From Nocardioides sp. (GTDB taxonomy: Bacteria; Actinomycetota; Actinomycetes; Propionibacteriales; Nocardioidaceae), in NCBI GenBank assembly GCA_025965295.1, contig JAOPXF010000073.1, positions 1 to 5,039 on the forward strand: a DNA stretch of 5,039 nucleotides, in the 5' to 3' direction. The stretch's first letter is position 1, and each line of letters begins with the position of its first letter. The notes beneath the pieces are model-generated. The model was not told the origin of the DNA. It saw nothing but the letters and a program-made list of their open reading frames with translations, and searched no databases. A program made the translations under genes and the position numbers. This document shows, in pieces, positions 1-5,039 of the stretch.

Positions 1-133
1 AGGCGGAGCCGGGAGGGCGGGGCGGGCCGTGGATGGGCCTGGCCGCCCGGAGCGAGGCACGAGCGGAGGGCTGGCTGGACCGGCCCGCCCTCCCGGCGCA
101 GCCGGAGGGACCGGACCCCACGGGCCCAGCCAC
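1..133 (-). CDS. Possible 5' end of the gene after recO (uppS-like, partial)
   Basis: After the recO stop codon the same minus-strand frame stays open to the window edge. It contains in-frame GTG codons at 131-133 and 119-121; the latter has a weak GGTGG eight bases upstream. The translated end is rich in Pro, Arg, Gly and Ala and finishes with PIHGPPRPPGSA. This resembles the variable, proline-rich N-terminal tail that precedes the conserved MDGNGRW motif in actinobacterial isoprenyl (undecaprenyl/decaprenyl) diphosphate synthases. In Mycobacterium tuberculosis and other actinobacteria uppS directly follows recO, which makes this gene the expected neighbour. No catalytic motif lies within the window, stops are rare at this GC content, and a strong hairpin at 88-109 would fall inside the coding region. 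Both the start and the identity are guesses. Confidence 0.28.
   Translation of the reverse strand, partial: MAGPVGSGPSGCAGRAGRSSQPSARASLRAARPIHGPPRPPGSA
88..109 (-). terminator. GC-rich stem-loop downstream of recO, candidate terminator
   Basis: On the plus strand the left arm CCCTCCCGGC (88-97) and right arm GCCGGAGGG (101-109) enclose a GCA loop. This gives nine base pairs with a single-base bulge. It lies about 110 bases beyond the recO stop, in the direction of recO transcription. No T-run follows on the minus strand, so it is not a canonical intrinsic terminator, although GC-rich actinobacteria often use hairpins without one. If the following gene starts at 133 or 121, the hairpin would instead lie within its first codons. 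Confidence 0.3.
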
Positions 134-146
134 CGACGACCAAGCC

Positions 147-211
147 CCGCGCAGCGGAAGCCCGCGCAGCGGAAGCCGCGCAGCGGATGCCCGCGCAGCG
201 GCTAGCAGCGG
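147..211. repeat. Short tandem repeat of CCGCGCAGCGG hairpin units
   Basis: The 11-mer CCGCGCAGCGG occurs four times without mismatch, at 147-157, 162-172, 176-186 and 191-201, with start-to-start spacing of 15, 14 and 15 bases. A degenerate fifth copy (AGCAGCGG) lies at 204-211. Each unit is itself an inverted repeat: CCGC and GCGG around a GCA loop. The array begins ten bases beyond the recO stop codon, in its 3' region. The 15/14/15 spacing breaks any single reading frame, so it does not look like a coding repeat. Confidence 0.8.
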
Positions 212-220
212 AGTGGAGGC

Positions 221-949
221 TCAGCGTTCGACGTAGGCCATGGAGCGCAGGGCTCGCTCGAGGTGCCAGGCGAGGTAGGCGGAGACGAGCGTGCTGGCCT
301 CGCGGAGGGCGCGGGCGTCGGCGGCCTCGACGACCGGCCAGTCGCCGGCGAGCAGGGCACCCAGCACGGTGACGGTCTCGGTCGCGGGACTCGCGGAGCC
401 GGGGACCCGGCAGGTCACGCAGAGCATCCCGCCCATCGACGGGTTGAACCAGCGGTGCGGCCCCTCGAGGCCGCAGCGGGCGCAGTGGTGGAACGACGGG
501 GCGTAGCCGGCGACCGCCAGCGAGCGCAGCAGGTAGGAGTCGAGGACCTGGGCCGGCCGGTGCTCCCCCGACGACATCGCCCGCAGGCCACCGACGAGCA
601 GCAGGAACTGCTGGATCGACGGCTCGCGCTCCTCGGCGACCAGCCGGTCGGCGGTCTCGAGCATCACGGTGCCGGAGGTGTAGCGGTCGTAGTCGAGCCC
701 CAGCCCGGCCGAGAACGGCGTGATCGTCTCGGCCTGCGTGATGATGTCGAGGTTGCGCCCCTCGGCGAGCTGCAGGTCGACGTGGGTGAAGGGCTCCAGC
801 CGCGAGCCGAACTTCGAGGTCGTACGACGCACGCCCTTCGCGACCGCGCGCACCAGCCCGTGGTGGCGGGTCAGGAGGGTGATGATGCGGTCGGCCTCAC
901 CCAGCTTGTGGGTGCGCAGCACGATCGCCTCGTCGCGGTAGAGAGGCAC
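221..949 (-). CDS. recO: DNA repair protein RecO
   Basis: RecO mediates RecFOR-pathway recombinational repair: it binds SSB and single-stranded DNA, anneals complementary strands, and with RecR helps load RecA onto SSB-coated gaps in the cytoplasm. The 242-residue product has the usual length. Its start, MPLYRDEAIVLRTHKLGEAD, is the classic RecO N-terminal OB-fold (about residues 1-80) with the conserved basic stretch VAKGVRRTTSKFGSRLEPF. The alpha-helical C-terminal domain contains a four-cysteine zinc site: Cys156 and Cys159 (CARC), Cys177 and Cys180 (CVTC). The start is GTG at 947-949, preceded by GGGGGAG nine bases upstream; an ATG just upstream is out of frame. The gene lies 24 bp after the hydrolase gene on the same strand, suggesting co-transcription. 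Identification is by recognised motifs, not a search. Confidence 0.96.
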   Translation of the reverse strand: MPLYRDEAIVLRTHKLGEADRIITLLTRHHGLVRAVAKGVRRTTSKFGSRLEPFTHVDLQLAEGRNLDIITQAETITPFSAGLGLDYDRYTSGTVMLETADRLVAEEREPSIQQFLLLVGGLRAMSSGEHRPAQVLDSYLLRSLAVAGYAPSFHHCARCGLEGPHRWFNPSMGGMLCVTCRVPGSASPATETVTVLGALLAGDWPVVEAADARALREASTLVSAYLAWHLERALRSMAYVER

Positions 950-958
950 CCCGCCATT

Positions 959-965
959 CTCCCCC
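959..965 (-). promoter_or_regulatory. Ribosome binding site of recO
   Basis: The minus strand reads GGGGGAG here, nine bases before the GTG codon at 947-949. It settles the recO start, because the nearby ATG at 955-957 is out of frame and only one base from this element. The same bases form part of a short CCCC-TCCT-GGGG inverted repeat, which could weaken access. Confidence 0.6.
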
Positions 966-973
966 AGGAGGGG

Positions 974-1831
974 TCAGCGGCCGACCCGCCGCGCCCGGCG
1001 CGGGGTCTGCCAGCAGCCGAGCGCGAAGCCGGCGGCGGCCCGGTTGAGCCGGTCGGGGCGAAGCCGCCACTCGAGGATGCTGCGGGCCTTGAGGAACGTG
1101 GAGTTCGGCATCTCGTCGGCGAGCATGGCGGCGTCGGCAGCGGGGTGGATCGGGTCCGCCGGGTGACCCACCACGAGGGCGGGCACCTCGATCGCGCGAC
1201 GCTCCTTCGACGAGGGCGCGACCCGCCCGAAGAAGAGCCCGTGCACGACGGCCGCGACCGAGTCGGCCCGCTGGTCGCAGGTGTCGAGGCCGATGCCGAC
1301 CCAGAACGGCAGGATGCCGCGCGGGATGGGCCGGGTCAGCATCCGGAGGCCGTTGACCGTGAAGGGCAGGAAGCGGGCGGCGAACATCAGCGGCGCGAAC
1401 GCGATGATCCCGGCCTCGATCGCGTTGTTGAGCACCGGCATCTCGATGATCAGGCCGCGGACGCGGCCGGGGGCGAGGACCGCCACCTCGAGCGAGACGT
1501 TGGCGCCGAGCGACGTACCGCCGACGACGGCCTGCGGCGCGCCGAGGTGGTCGAGGAGCGCCACGACCTGCTCGGCCCAGTGCTGCATGGAGTAGACGAG
1601 AGGATCGGCGGGCCGGTCGGAGCGGCCGTGACCGAGCAGGTCGAGCGTGACGACGTGGAGTCCCTCGGCGGCCAGCGCCCGGGCCAGCGGCTGCTGCATC
1701 CGGCGCGGCATCAGCTGCCCGTGGAGGAGCACCACCCAGGCGTCGCCGCTGCCGTACTCGGTGTACTCGAGGCGGTCGCGGCCGGCGTCGCTCTCAAGGA
1801 AGAACTGCCCAATGCGCTCGGAGACCAGCAT
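974..1831 (-). CDS. Alpha/beta-hydrolase-fold protein, catalytic His not seen
   Basis: This 285-residue protein has the alpha/beta-hydrolase layout: an oxyanion-hole motif LLHGQ (residues 35-39), the strand and turn VVTLDLLGHGRSDRP (60-74), a nucleophile elbow GGTSLGAN with Ser107, and the charge-relay loop VVGHPADPIHP with Asp226. There is no signal peptide; the region at about 138-182 (AFAPLMFAARFLPF and onwards) is hydrophobic and would be the cap domain. The family includes esterases, haloperoxidase-like enzymes and C-C hydrolases, and the substrate cannot be told. Where the third triad residue (a His after the last strand) is expected, the sequence reads KARSILEWRLRPDRLN, with no His; the only His after Asp226 is His229. 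It may be a divergent or non-hydrolytic member. The ATG at 1829-1831 is supported by a -10 element placing transcription start at the A. The gene lies just upstream of recO. Confidence 0.88.
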   Translation of the reverse strand: MLVSERIGQFFLESDAGRDRLEYTEYGSGDAWVVLLHGQLMPRRMQQPLARALAAEGLHVVTLDLLGHGRSDRPADPLVYSMQHWAEQVVALLDHLGAPQAVVGGTSLGANVSLEVAVLAPGRVRGLIIEMPVLNNAIEAGIIAFAPLMFAARFLPFTVNGLRMLTRPIPRGILPFWVGIGLDTCDQRADSVAAVVHGLFFGRVAPSSKERRAIEVPALVVGHPADPIHPAADAAMLADEMPNSTFLKARSILEWRLRPDRLNRAAAGFALGCWQTPRRARRVGR

Positions 1832-1837
1832 GGTCTC
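1821..1837. repeat. Perfect inverted repeat over the hydrolase start codon
   Basis: GAGACC (1821-1826) and GGTCTC (1832-1837) are perfect inverted arms around AGCAT, which contains the hydrolase start codon (1829-1831). It sits immediately downstream of the predicted -10 element. This is a position where a dimeric repressor could block transcription, or, in a longer transcript, where a stem could hide the start codon. A six-base arm is short enough to arise by chance. Confidence 0.4.
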
Positions 1838-1843
1838 AATCTA
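1838..1843 (-). promoter_or_regulatory. Probable -10 element for the hydrolase-recO transcript
   Basis: The minus strand reads TAGATT, a good match to the TANNNT -10 consensus of actinobacterial housekeeping sigma factors. It is followed by six bases (GAGACC) and then the hydrolase ATG. That spacing puts the transcription start on or next to the A of the ATG, giving a leaderless mRNA, which is common in actinobacteria. It also fits the absence of a convincing ribosome binding site upstream of this gene. No clear -35 hexamer is seen at the usual distance. Confidence 0.5.
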
Positions 1844-1875
1844 GTGGCAGGCCCAGCGTCCGCCGGGCCAGCGGC

Positions 1876-1897
1876 CCTCGACTCGCCGCCGTCGAGG
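1876..1897. repeat. Inverted repeat in the divergent intergenic region
   Basis: CCTCGAC (1876-1882) and GTCGAGG (1891-1897) form a perfect seven-base inverted repeat around an eight-base spacer. A second small palindrome, GGGCC-AGC-GGCCC, overlaps its left side at 1865-1877. The right arm contains the GAGG that would be the ribosome binding site of the alternative GTG start at 1902. It could be an operator or an RNA stem upstream of the kinase gene. GC-rich DNA makes chance palindromes likely. Confidence 0.35.
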
Positions 1898-1940
1898 CGG
1901 GGTGCTGTCCCTCGCGGGCCCTGTGGGTCGACACTGTCCC

Positions 1941-4724
1941 ATGACCTCAGGCGGGCAGCTGCGGTGGCCGGCGGCCCTCATCCTGCTCGTGCTCATCTAC
2001 GCAGCGGGCGCCGGAGCCGTCGCCTTCGCCCCGCCGCACGACCCGGTTGCGAGCTGGTGGCCGGCCGCCGGCATCGCGGTGGCGCTGCTGGCGCTCTCGC
2101 CCCGGTCGTGGTGGCCGGCGCTCGCGCTGGGCGTCGTCGTCTTCAGCGGCGCCGCCAACCTGATGGGTGGGCGCGAGCCCACGATCTCGGTCCTGTTCGG
2201 CCTGTCCAACGCCGCCGAGGCCGTCGTCGGCGCCCTCGTGCTCCGTCGCGGGGAGCGGCAGCGCCCCACGCTCGAGAGCCAGGACGACTTCCTCCGCCTG
2301 GTCGAGGCGGCCCTGCTCGGCGGCTTCACGATCGCGGTGGGCGCCGCGGCCAGCGTCTACGCCGTCGACGGCGGGTCCGCGCTCGACACCTGGCGCTCGG
2401 TCTTCGCCAGCCACGCGGCCTCGACGATCGTGCTGGTGCCCGTCGCCATGACGCTCCACCTCGGCGAGCGGCTGCACAAGCGCTGGGAGCTCGCCGTACA
2501 GACGGTCGCCATGATCGCCGTGACGTTCGCGGTGTTCGCACCGACGCAGCCGCTGCCGCTGACCTTCCTGCCGCTGCCGTTCCTGGTCTGGGCCGCCCTG
2601 CGGTTCGACTCCCGCATCGTCGCCTGGGAGCTGGCGGGGTTCAGCGTGCTCACCACCTTGATGACCGCCCGTGGGTTCGGGCCGTTCGGCGACGCACTCG
2701 CCGACGGTGGGATCGATGCCGCGGTGACCGGCACGCTCACGCAGGGCTACCTGCTCTCCGCGGCACTGATGTCGCTCCCCCTCGCGGTCGCCGTCGAGCA
2801 GCGCCGCCGGCTGCTCGCTCAGGTGACGGGCAGCGAGCGTCTCTTCCGACGCAACTTCACCGAGTCCCTGGTGGGCATGCTGCTCATGCGCGCGGACGGC
2901 GTACGGCTCCAGATCGTCGACCTCAACGACACCGCCGCACATCTGCTTGGCGTAGAGCGGGAGCCGCTGCTCGGTCGCTCGCTCGACACCATCCTCGACA
3001 CCGACGAGCAGCTCGACTTGCTGGCCGCCCGGATGCTGGAGGGCGAGCTCGAGGGATGGAAGGCCCAGACGGGCCTGCGCGACCGGCCCGGCGCCCGCGT
3101 CAACGTCGCCATGTCGGCGCTCTCGCTGGGACCCGAGCCGATGTTCTCCGCCCAGCTCCAGGACGTGACGGCCGAGTACGACGCCCGCACCAGGCTCGAG
3201 GCGGCCGAGAAGCTCACCAGCGCCACCCTCGACACCACCGCCTGCATCATCCTGGTGACCGACATGCACGGCGCGATCGTCCGGGTGAACTCCGCGACCA
3301 CCACCCTGTCCGGCTTCACGGAGGCGGAGCTGCTGGGCCAGCCGGTCTGGGAGACCCCGATCGCACCCGCCAACGCGGCCGGAGTCGACGCCCTGTTCGT
3401 GTGGCCCAACCGGTCCGGGGCCGCGGTGGTTCGCGAGGCCGATGCGACCACGAAGTACGGCGACAAGCTCCGCATCGTGTGGAACAACAACATCGTCCGC
3501 GACGCCCAGGACAACCCGATCTACGCGGTGATGACGGGCATCAACGTCACCTCCGAGCGAGCGGCCGCCGGCCTCGTCACGCACCTCCTCCAGGCAGCGA
3601 TCACGACCGCCCTCATCGGCATCGACACCCACGGCCGGATCACGGTCTTCAACTCCGGGGCCCAGAACCTGCTGGGCTACGACGCCCAGGAGGTGCTCGG
3701 CGAGCCGTTCGCGCGGCTTCTCGAGCCCGAGGAGCTGCTCACCCGCACCGGCGCGCGCAGCCCGGACACGGCGTTCGCGGCGCTCACCGGCGGGATCGGA
3801 CCCGACGGCGAGAGCGAGCCGCGGGACTGGACGTGGGTGTCGAAGGACGGTCGGCAGCACACGATCTCGGTGACGTTGAGCGTTGCCGCCGACGCGTTCG
3901 CCGCGCAGGTCGGCTTCCTCTGCGTCGGCATCGACGTGACCGAGCAGCGGCACAACCACGAGATGCTCGAAGCCGCGCTGGAGAAGGAGCGGACTGCCGT
4001 CGAGCGGCTGCGCCAGCTGGACGAGGCCAAGAACGAGTTCGTCTCGACGGTCAGCCACGAGCTGCGCACCCCGGTCACGAGCATCGTGGGCTACACCGAG
4101 ATGCTCTCCGACGGCTCGATCGTCGACCCGGTCCCCGCCCAGCTCCCGTTGCTGAGGACGATCGCCCGCAACGGCGAGCGCCTGATCGTCATCTGCAACG
4201 ACCTGCTGCTGCTCAGCGGGCTCGACTCGGCCTCCGCCCACTGGAAGCGGGAGACGCTCGACCTCGCGTCGGTCCTCTCCCCCGCGGAGGAGGCGATCCG
4301 CCCGATGCTCACCGGTCGCGACCTCACTCTCGAGATCGAGCGCCCCGACCGGCCCGTGGTGGTCATGGGCGACCGCGCCCGGCTGGAGCGGGTGCTGATC
4401 AACCTGCTCAGCAACGCCGTGAAGTTCACCGAGGACGGCGGCGAGATCTCGTGCCGCCTCGAGCGCCACGACTCCGAGGCCTGGCTGGTCGTCCGCGACA
4501 CGGGCATCGGCATCCCCGAGGACGAGCAGCACGGCTTGTTCCAGAAGTTCTTCCGCTCCTCGAGCGCCCAGGAGCGCGCGATCCAGGGCACCGGCCTCGG
4601 CCTCTCGATCGTCGCCGCGATCGTCGCGGCGCACGGCGGCCGGATCGGTGTCGAGTCGGCGCACCTCAAGGGGACCACGTTCACCGTCCGGCTGCCGCTC
4701 AAGCAGCCGGGCTTGCGCGGCTGA
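1941..4724 (+). CDS. Membrane sensor histidine kinase, MASE1-PAS-PAS-PAS-HisKA-HATPase_c
   Basis: This is a two-component sensor kinase of 927 residues from the ATG at 1941. Residues 7-287 are a multi-pass membrane region of about eight to ten hydrophobic segments, matching the MASE1 sensor domain (SWWPAAGIAVALLAL early, then aromatic and Pro-rich helices). Three PAS domains follow at about 298-415, 422-540 and 542-670; the third has the typical IGIDTHGRITVFNSGAQNLLGY. A charged, coiled-coil-like linker leads to HisKA, whose H-box STVSHELRTP has the phospho-accepting His706. The ATPase domain has an N-box with Asn821 and Asn825 (NLLSNAVKF), G1 box DTGIGIP (853-859), F-box FQKFF (867-871) and G2 box GTGLGLS (883-889). 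All key residues are present, so it should be active. No receiver domain is fused and no response regulator gene is adjacent. An in-frame GTG at 1902 would add 13 residues; I prefer ATG 1941 because the extra residues resemble no part of the fold, but the ribosome binding site is weak for both. The signal sensed is unknown. Confidence 0.95.
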   Translation: MTSGGQLRWPAALILLVLIYAAGAGAVAFAPPHDPVASWWPAAGIAVALLALSPRSWWPALALGVVVFSGAANLMGGREPTISVLFGLSNAAEAVVGALVLRRGERQRPTLESQDDFLRLVEAALLGGFTIAVGAAASVYAVDGGSALDTWRSVFASHAASTIVLVPVAMTLHLGERLHKRWELAVQTVAMIAVTFAVFAPTQPLPLTFLPLPFLVWAALRFDSRIVAWELAGFSVLTTLMTARGFGPFGDALADGGIDAAVTGTLTQGYLLSAALMSLPLAVAVEQRRRLLAQVTGSERLFRRNFTESLVGMLLMRADGVRLQIVDLNDTAAHLLGVEREPLLGRSLDTILDTDEQLDLLAARMLEGELEGWKAQTGLRDRPGARVNVAMSALSLGPEPMFSAQLQDVTAEYDARTRLEAAEKLTSATLDTTACIILVTDMHGAIVRVNSATTTLSGFTEAELLGQPVWETPIAPANAAGVDALFVWPNRSGAAVVREADATTKYGDKLRIVWNNNIVRDAQDNPIYAVMTGINVTSERAAAGLVTHLLQAAITTALIGIDTHGRITVFNSGAQNLLGYDAQEVLGEPFARLLEPEELLTRTGARSPDTAFAALTGGIGPDGESEPRDWTWVSKDGRQHTISVTLSVAADAFAAQVGFLCVGIDVTEQRHNHEMLEAALEKERTAVERLRQLDEAKNEFVSTVSHELRTPVTSIVGYTEMLSDGSIVDPVPAQLPLLRTIARNGERLIVICNDLLLLSGLDSASAHWKRETLDLASVLSPAEEAIRPMLTGRDLTLEIERPDRPVVVMGDRARLERVLINLLSNAVKFTEDGGEISCRLERHDSEAWLVVRDTGIGIPEDEQHGLFQKFFRSSSAQERAIQGTGLGLSIVAAIVAAHGGRIGVESAHLKGTTFTVRLPLKQPGLRG

Positions 4725-4845
4725 CGCTGCGTGCGTGGGGCCGTTGGGGTCAAAGGAGGTCAGGAACCTCGCAAGTTGCTCAACACACCAGCGATCCGCA
4801 CTCACATGCCGATGACAGGGCGGTCTCGAACCGCGCTCAAGCCTA
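4725..4845. other. Convergent intergenic gap with low GC and weak hairpins
   Basis: This 121-base gap separates the kinase stop from the stop codons of the minus-strand gene at the right edge. GC over 4751-4850 is 57%, clearly below the flanking genes. It holds two small perfect stems: GAGGT (4756-4760) with ACCTC (4766-4770), and GCGGT (4820-4824) with ACCGC (4830-4834). Either could contribute to termination of the converging transcripts, but neither has a T-run. I see no gene here. Confidence 0.4.
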
Positions 4846-5039
4846 TTAGAACTCGGTACGCACCCGGCTGCGCTCGTCATTGACACGGCGCTCGTGGTAG
4901 ATCCTGCCCGCCCGCGCCGTTGCCCGCCAAGGACGAGCAAGGGCGAGCGCATGGTGAAGAGCGGGGTCCTCACGGTCCAGCGGTGCGACCACCAACCCGG
5001 TGTCGACACCGACGTCTGCCAGCACCTCGCCTTGCGGTC
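4846..5039 (-). CDS. C-terminal end of a carbon-nitrogen hydrolase-like protein (partial)
   Basis: Reading the minus strand from the window edge in the frame beginning at base 5037 gives 63 residues, ending in a TAA directly followed by an in-frame TAG. It starts PQGEVLADVGVDTGLVVAPL and ends RRVNDERSRVRTEF. The opening resembles the penultimate strands of nitrilase-superfamily enzymes, where a 'd-x-x-G-e-v-l-a' strand is followed by 'e-G-l-v-x-a-x-l-d'; the later ARPWRATARAGRIY and RR motifs fit the C-terminal helix and RR turn of that family. These enzymes hydrolyse non-peptide C-N bonds in nitriles, amides or carbamoyl compounds with a Glu-Lys-Cys triad, which would lie outside the window. 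Coding quality looks good: codons end mostly in G or C and the product is a sensible soluble sequence. The gene converges on the kinase. Family assignment is from pattern memory of a short fragment. Confidence 0.6.
   Translation of the reverse strand, partial: PQGEVLADVGVDTGLVVAPLDREDPALHHALALARPWRATARAGRIYHERRVNDERSRVRTEF

Noticed and set aside
33..236. Small plus-strand frame over the region after recO
   Set aside because: It runs through the hairpin repeats and antisense to the recO end, has biased composition, and lacks a ribosome binding site or recognisable product.
955..957. Minus-strand ATG eight bases upstream of the recO GTG
   Set aside because: It is out of frame with RecO, gives a peptide of about 28 residues, and lies one base from the ribosome binding site, too close to be used.
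4606..4631. 12-base near-direct repeat ATCGTCGCCGCG / ATCGTCGCGGCG in the kinase
   Set aside because: It encodes IVAAIVAA in the helix after the G2 box, where such residues are normal for HATPase_c domains. It is coding-driven.
4815..4836. tRNA T-arm-like motif on the minus strand (GCGG-TTCGAGA-CCGC)
   Set aside because: Only a four-base-pair stem with the seven-base loop is present. No acceptor stem, anticodon arm or CCA end can be placed, and the upstream side is coding. Probably chance; a decayed attachment site cannot be supported.
263..4849. A stop-free plus-strand frame of about 1,500 codons running antisense to recO and the hydrolase and through the kinase
   Set aside because: Its translation is low-complexity and rich in Arg, Ala, Gly and Pro, with no domain. 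Very high GC removes stop codons from non-coding frames. The genes in the other frames have clear motifs.
1947..5009. A stop-free minus-strand frame of about 1,000 codons opposite the kinase
   Set aside because: It is the antisense shadow of the kinase gene, with biased composition and no recognisable domain.

Overview
The window is chromosomal DNA from a high-GC Gram-positive bacterium, most likely an actinobacterium of the Nocardioidaceae type. This rests on GC above 70% in the genes, strongly GC-biased third codon positions, a GTG-started recO, and a probable recO-uppS gene order. The organism assignment is an inference, not a database match.

Layout from left to right. Positions 1-220 lie downstream of recO on the minus strand. 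They hold a small tandem repeat of short hairpins, a strong GC hairpin, and possibly the first codons of the next minus-strand gene, for which uppS is the best guess. Positions 221-949 (minus) encode the recombination-repair protein RecO. Positions 974-1831 (minus) encode an alpha/beta-hydrolase-fold protein 24 bp upstream of recO, so the two are probably co-transcribed. A short divergent intergenic region (1832-1940) carries a good -10 element for a leaderless hydrolase-recO transcript and several inverted repeats. Positions 1941-4724 (plus; possible earlier GTG start at 1902) encode a large membrane-bound sensor histidine kinase: MASE1, three PAS domains, HisKA and HATPase_c. A convergent gap of about 120 bp (4725-4845) has visibly lower GC. 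The last 194 bases (4846-5039, minus) are the C-terminal end of another gene, which reads like a carbon-nitrogen hydrolase (nitrilase superfamily) protein running off the window edge.

Functionally the window is a junction of independent units: a housekeeping DNA-repair operon on the minus strand, a divergently transcribed sensor kinase with no response regulator beside it, and the end of a catabolic-type hydrolase gene. No mobile element, CRISPR array, toxin-antitoxin pair or defence system is visible. I do not see a convincing undescribed system. The points most worth a second look are the hydrolase's missing catalytic histidine, the hairpin repeat array after recO, and the palindrome plus leaderless promoter at the hydrolase start.
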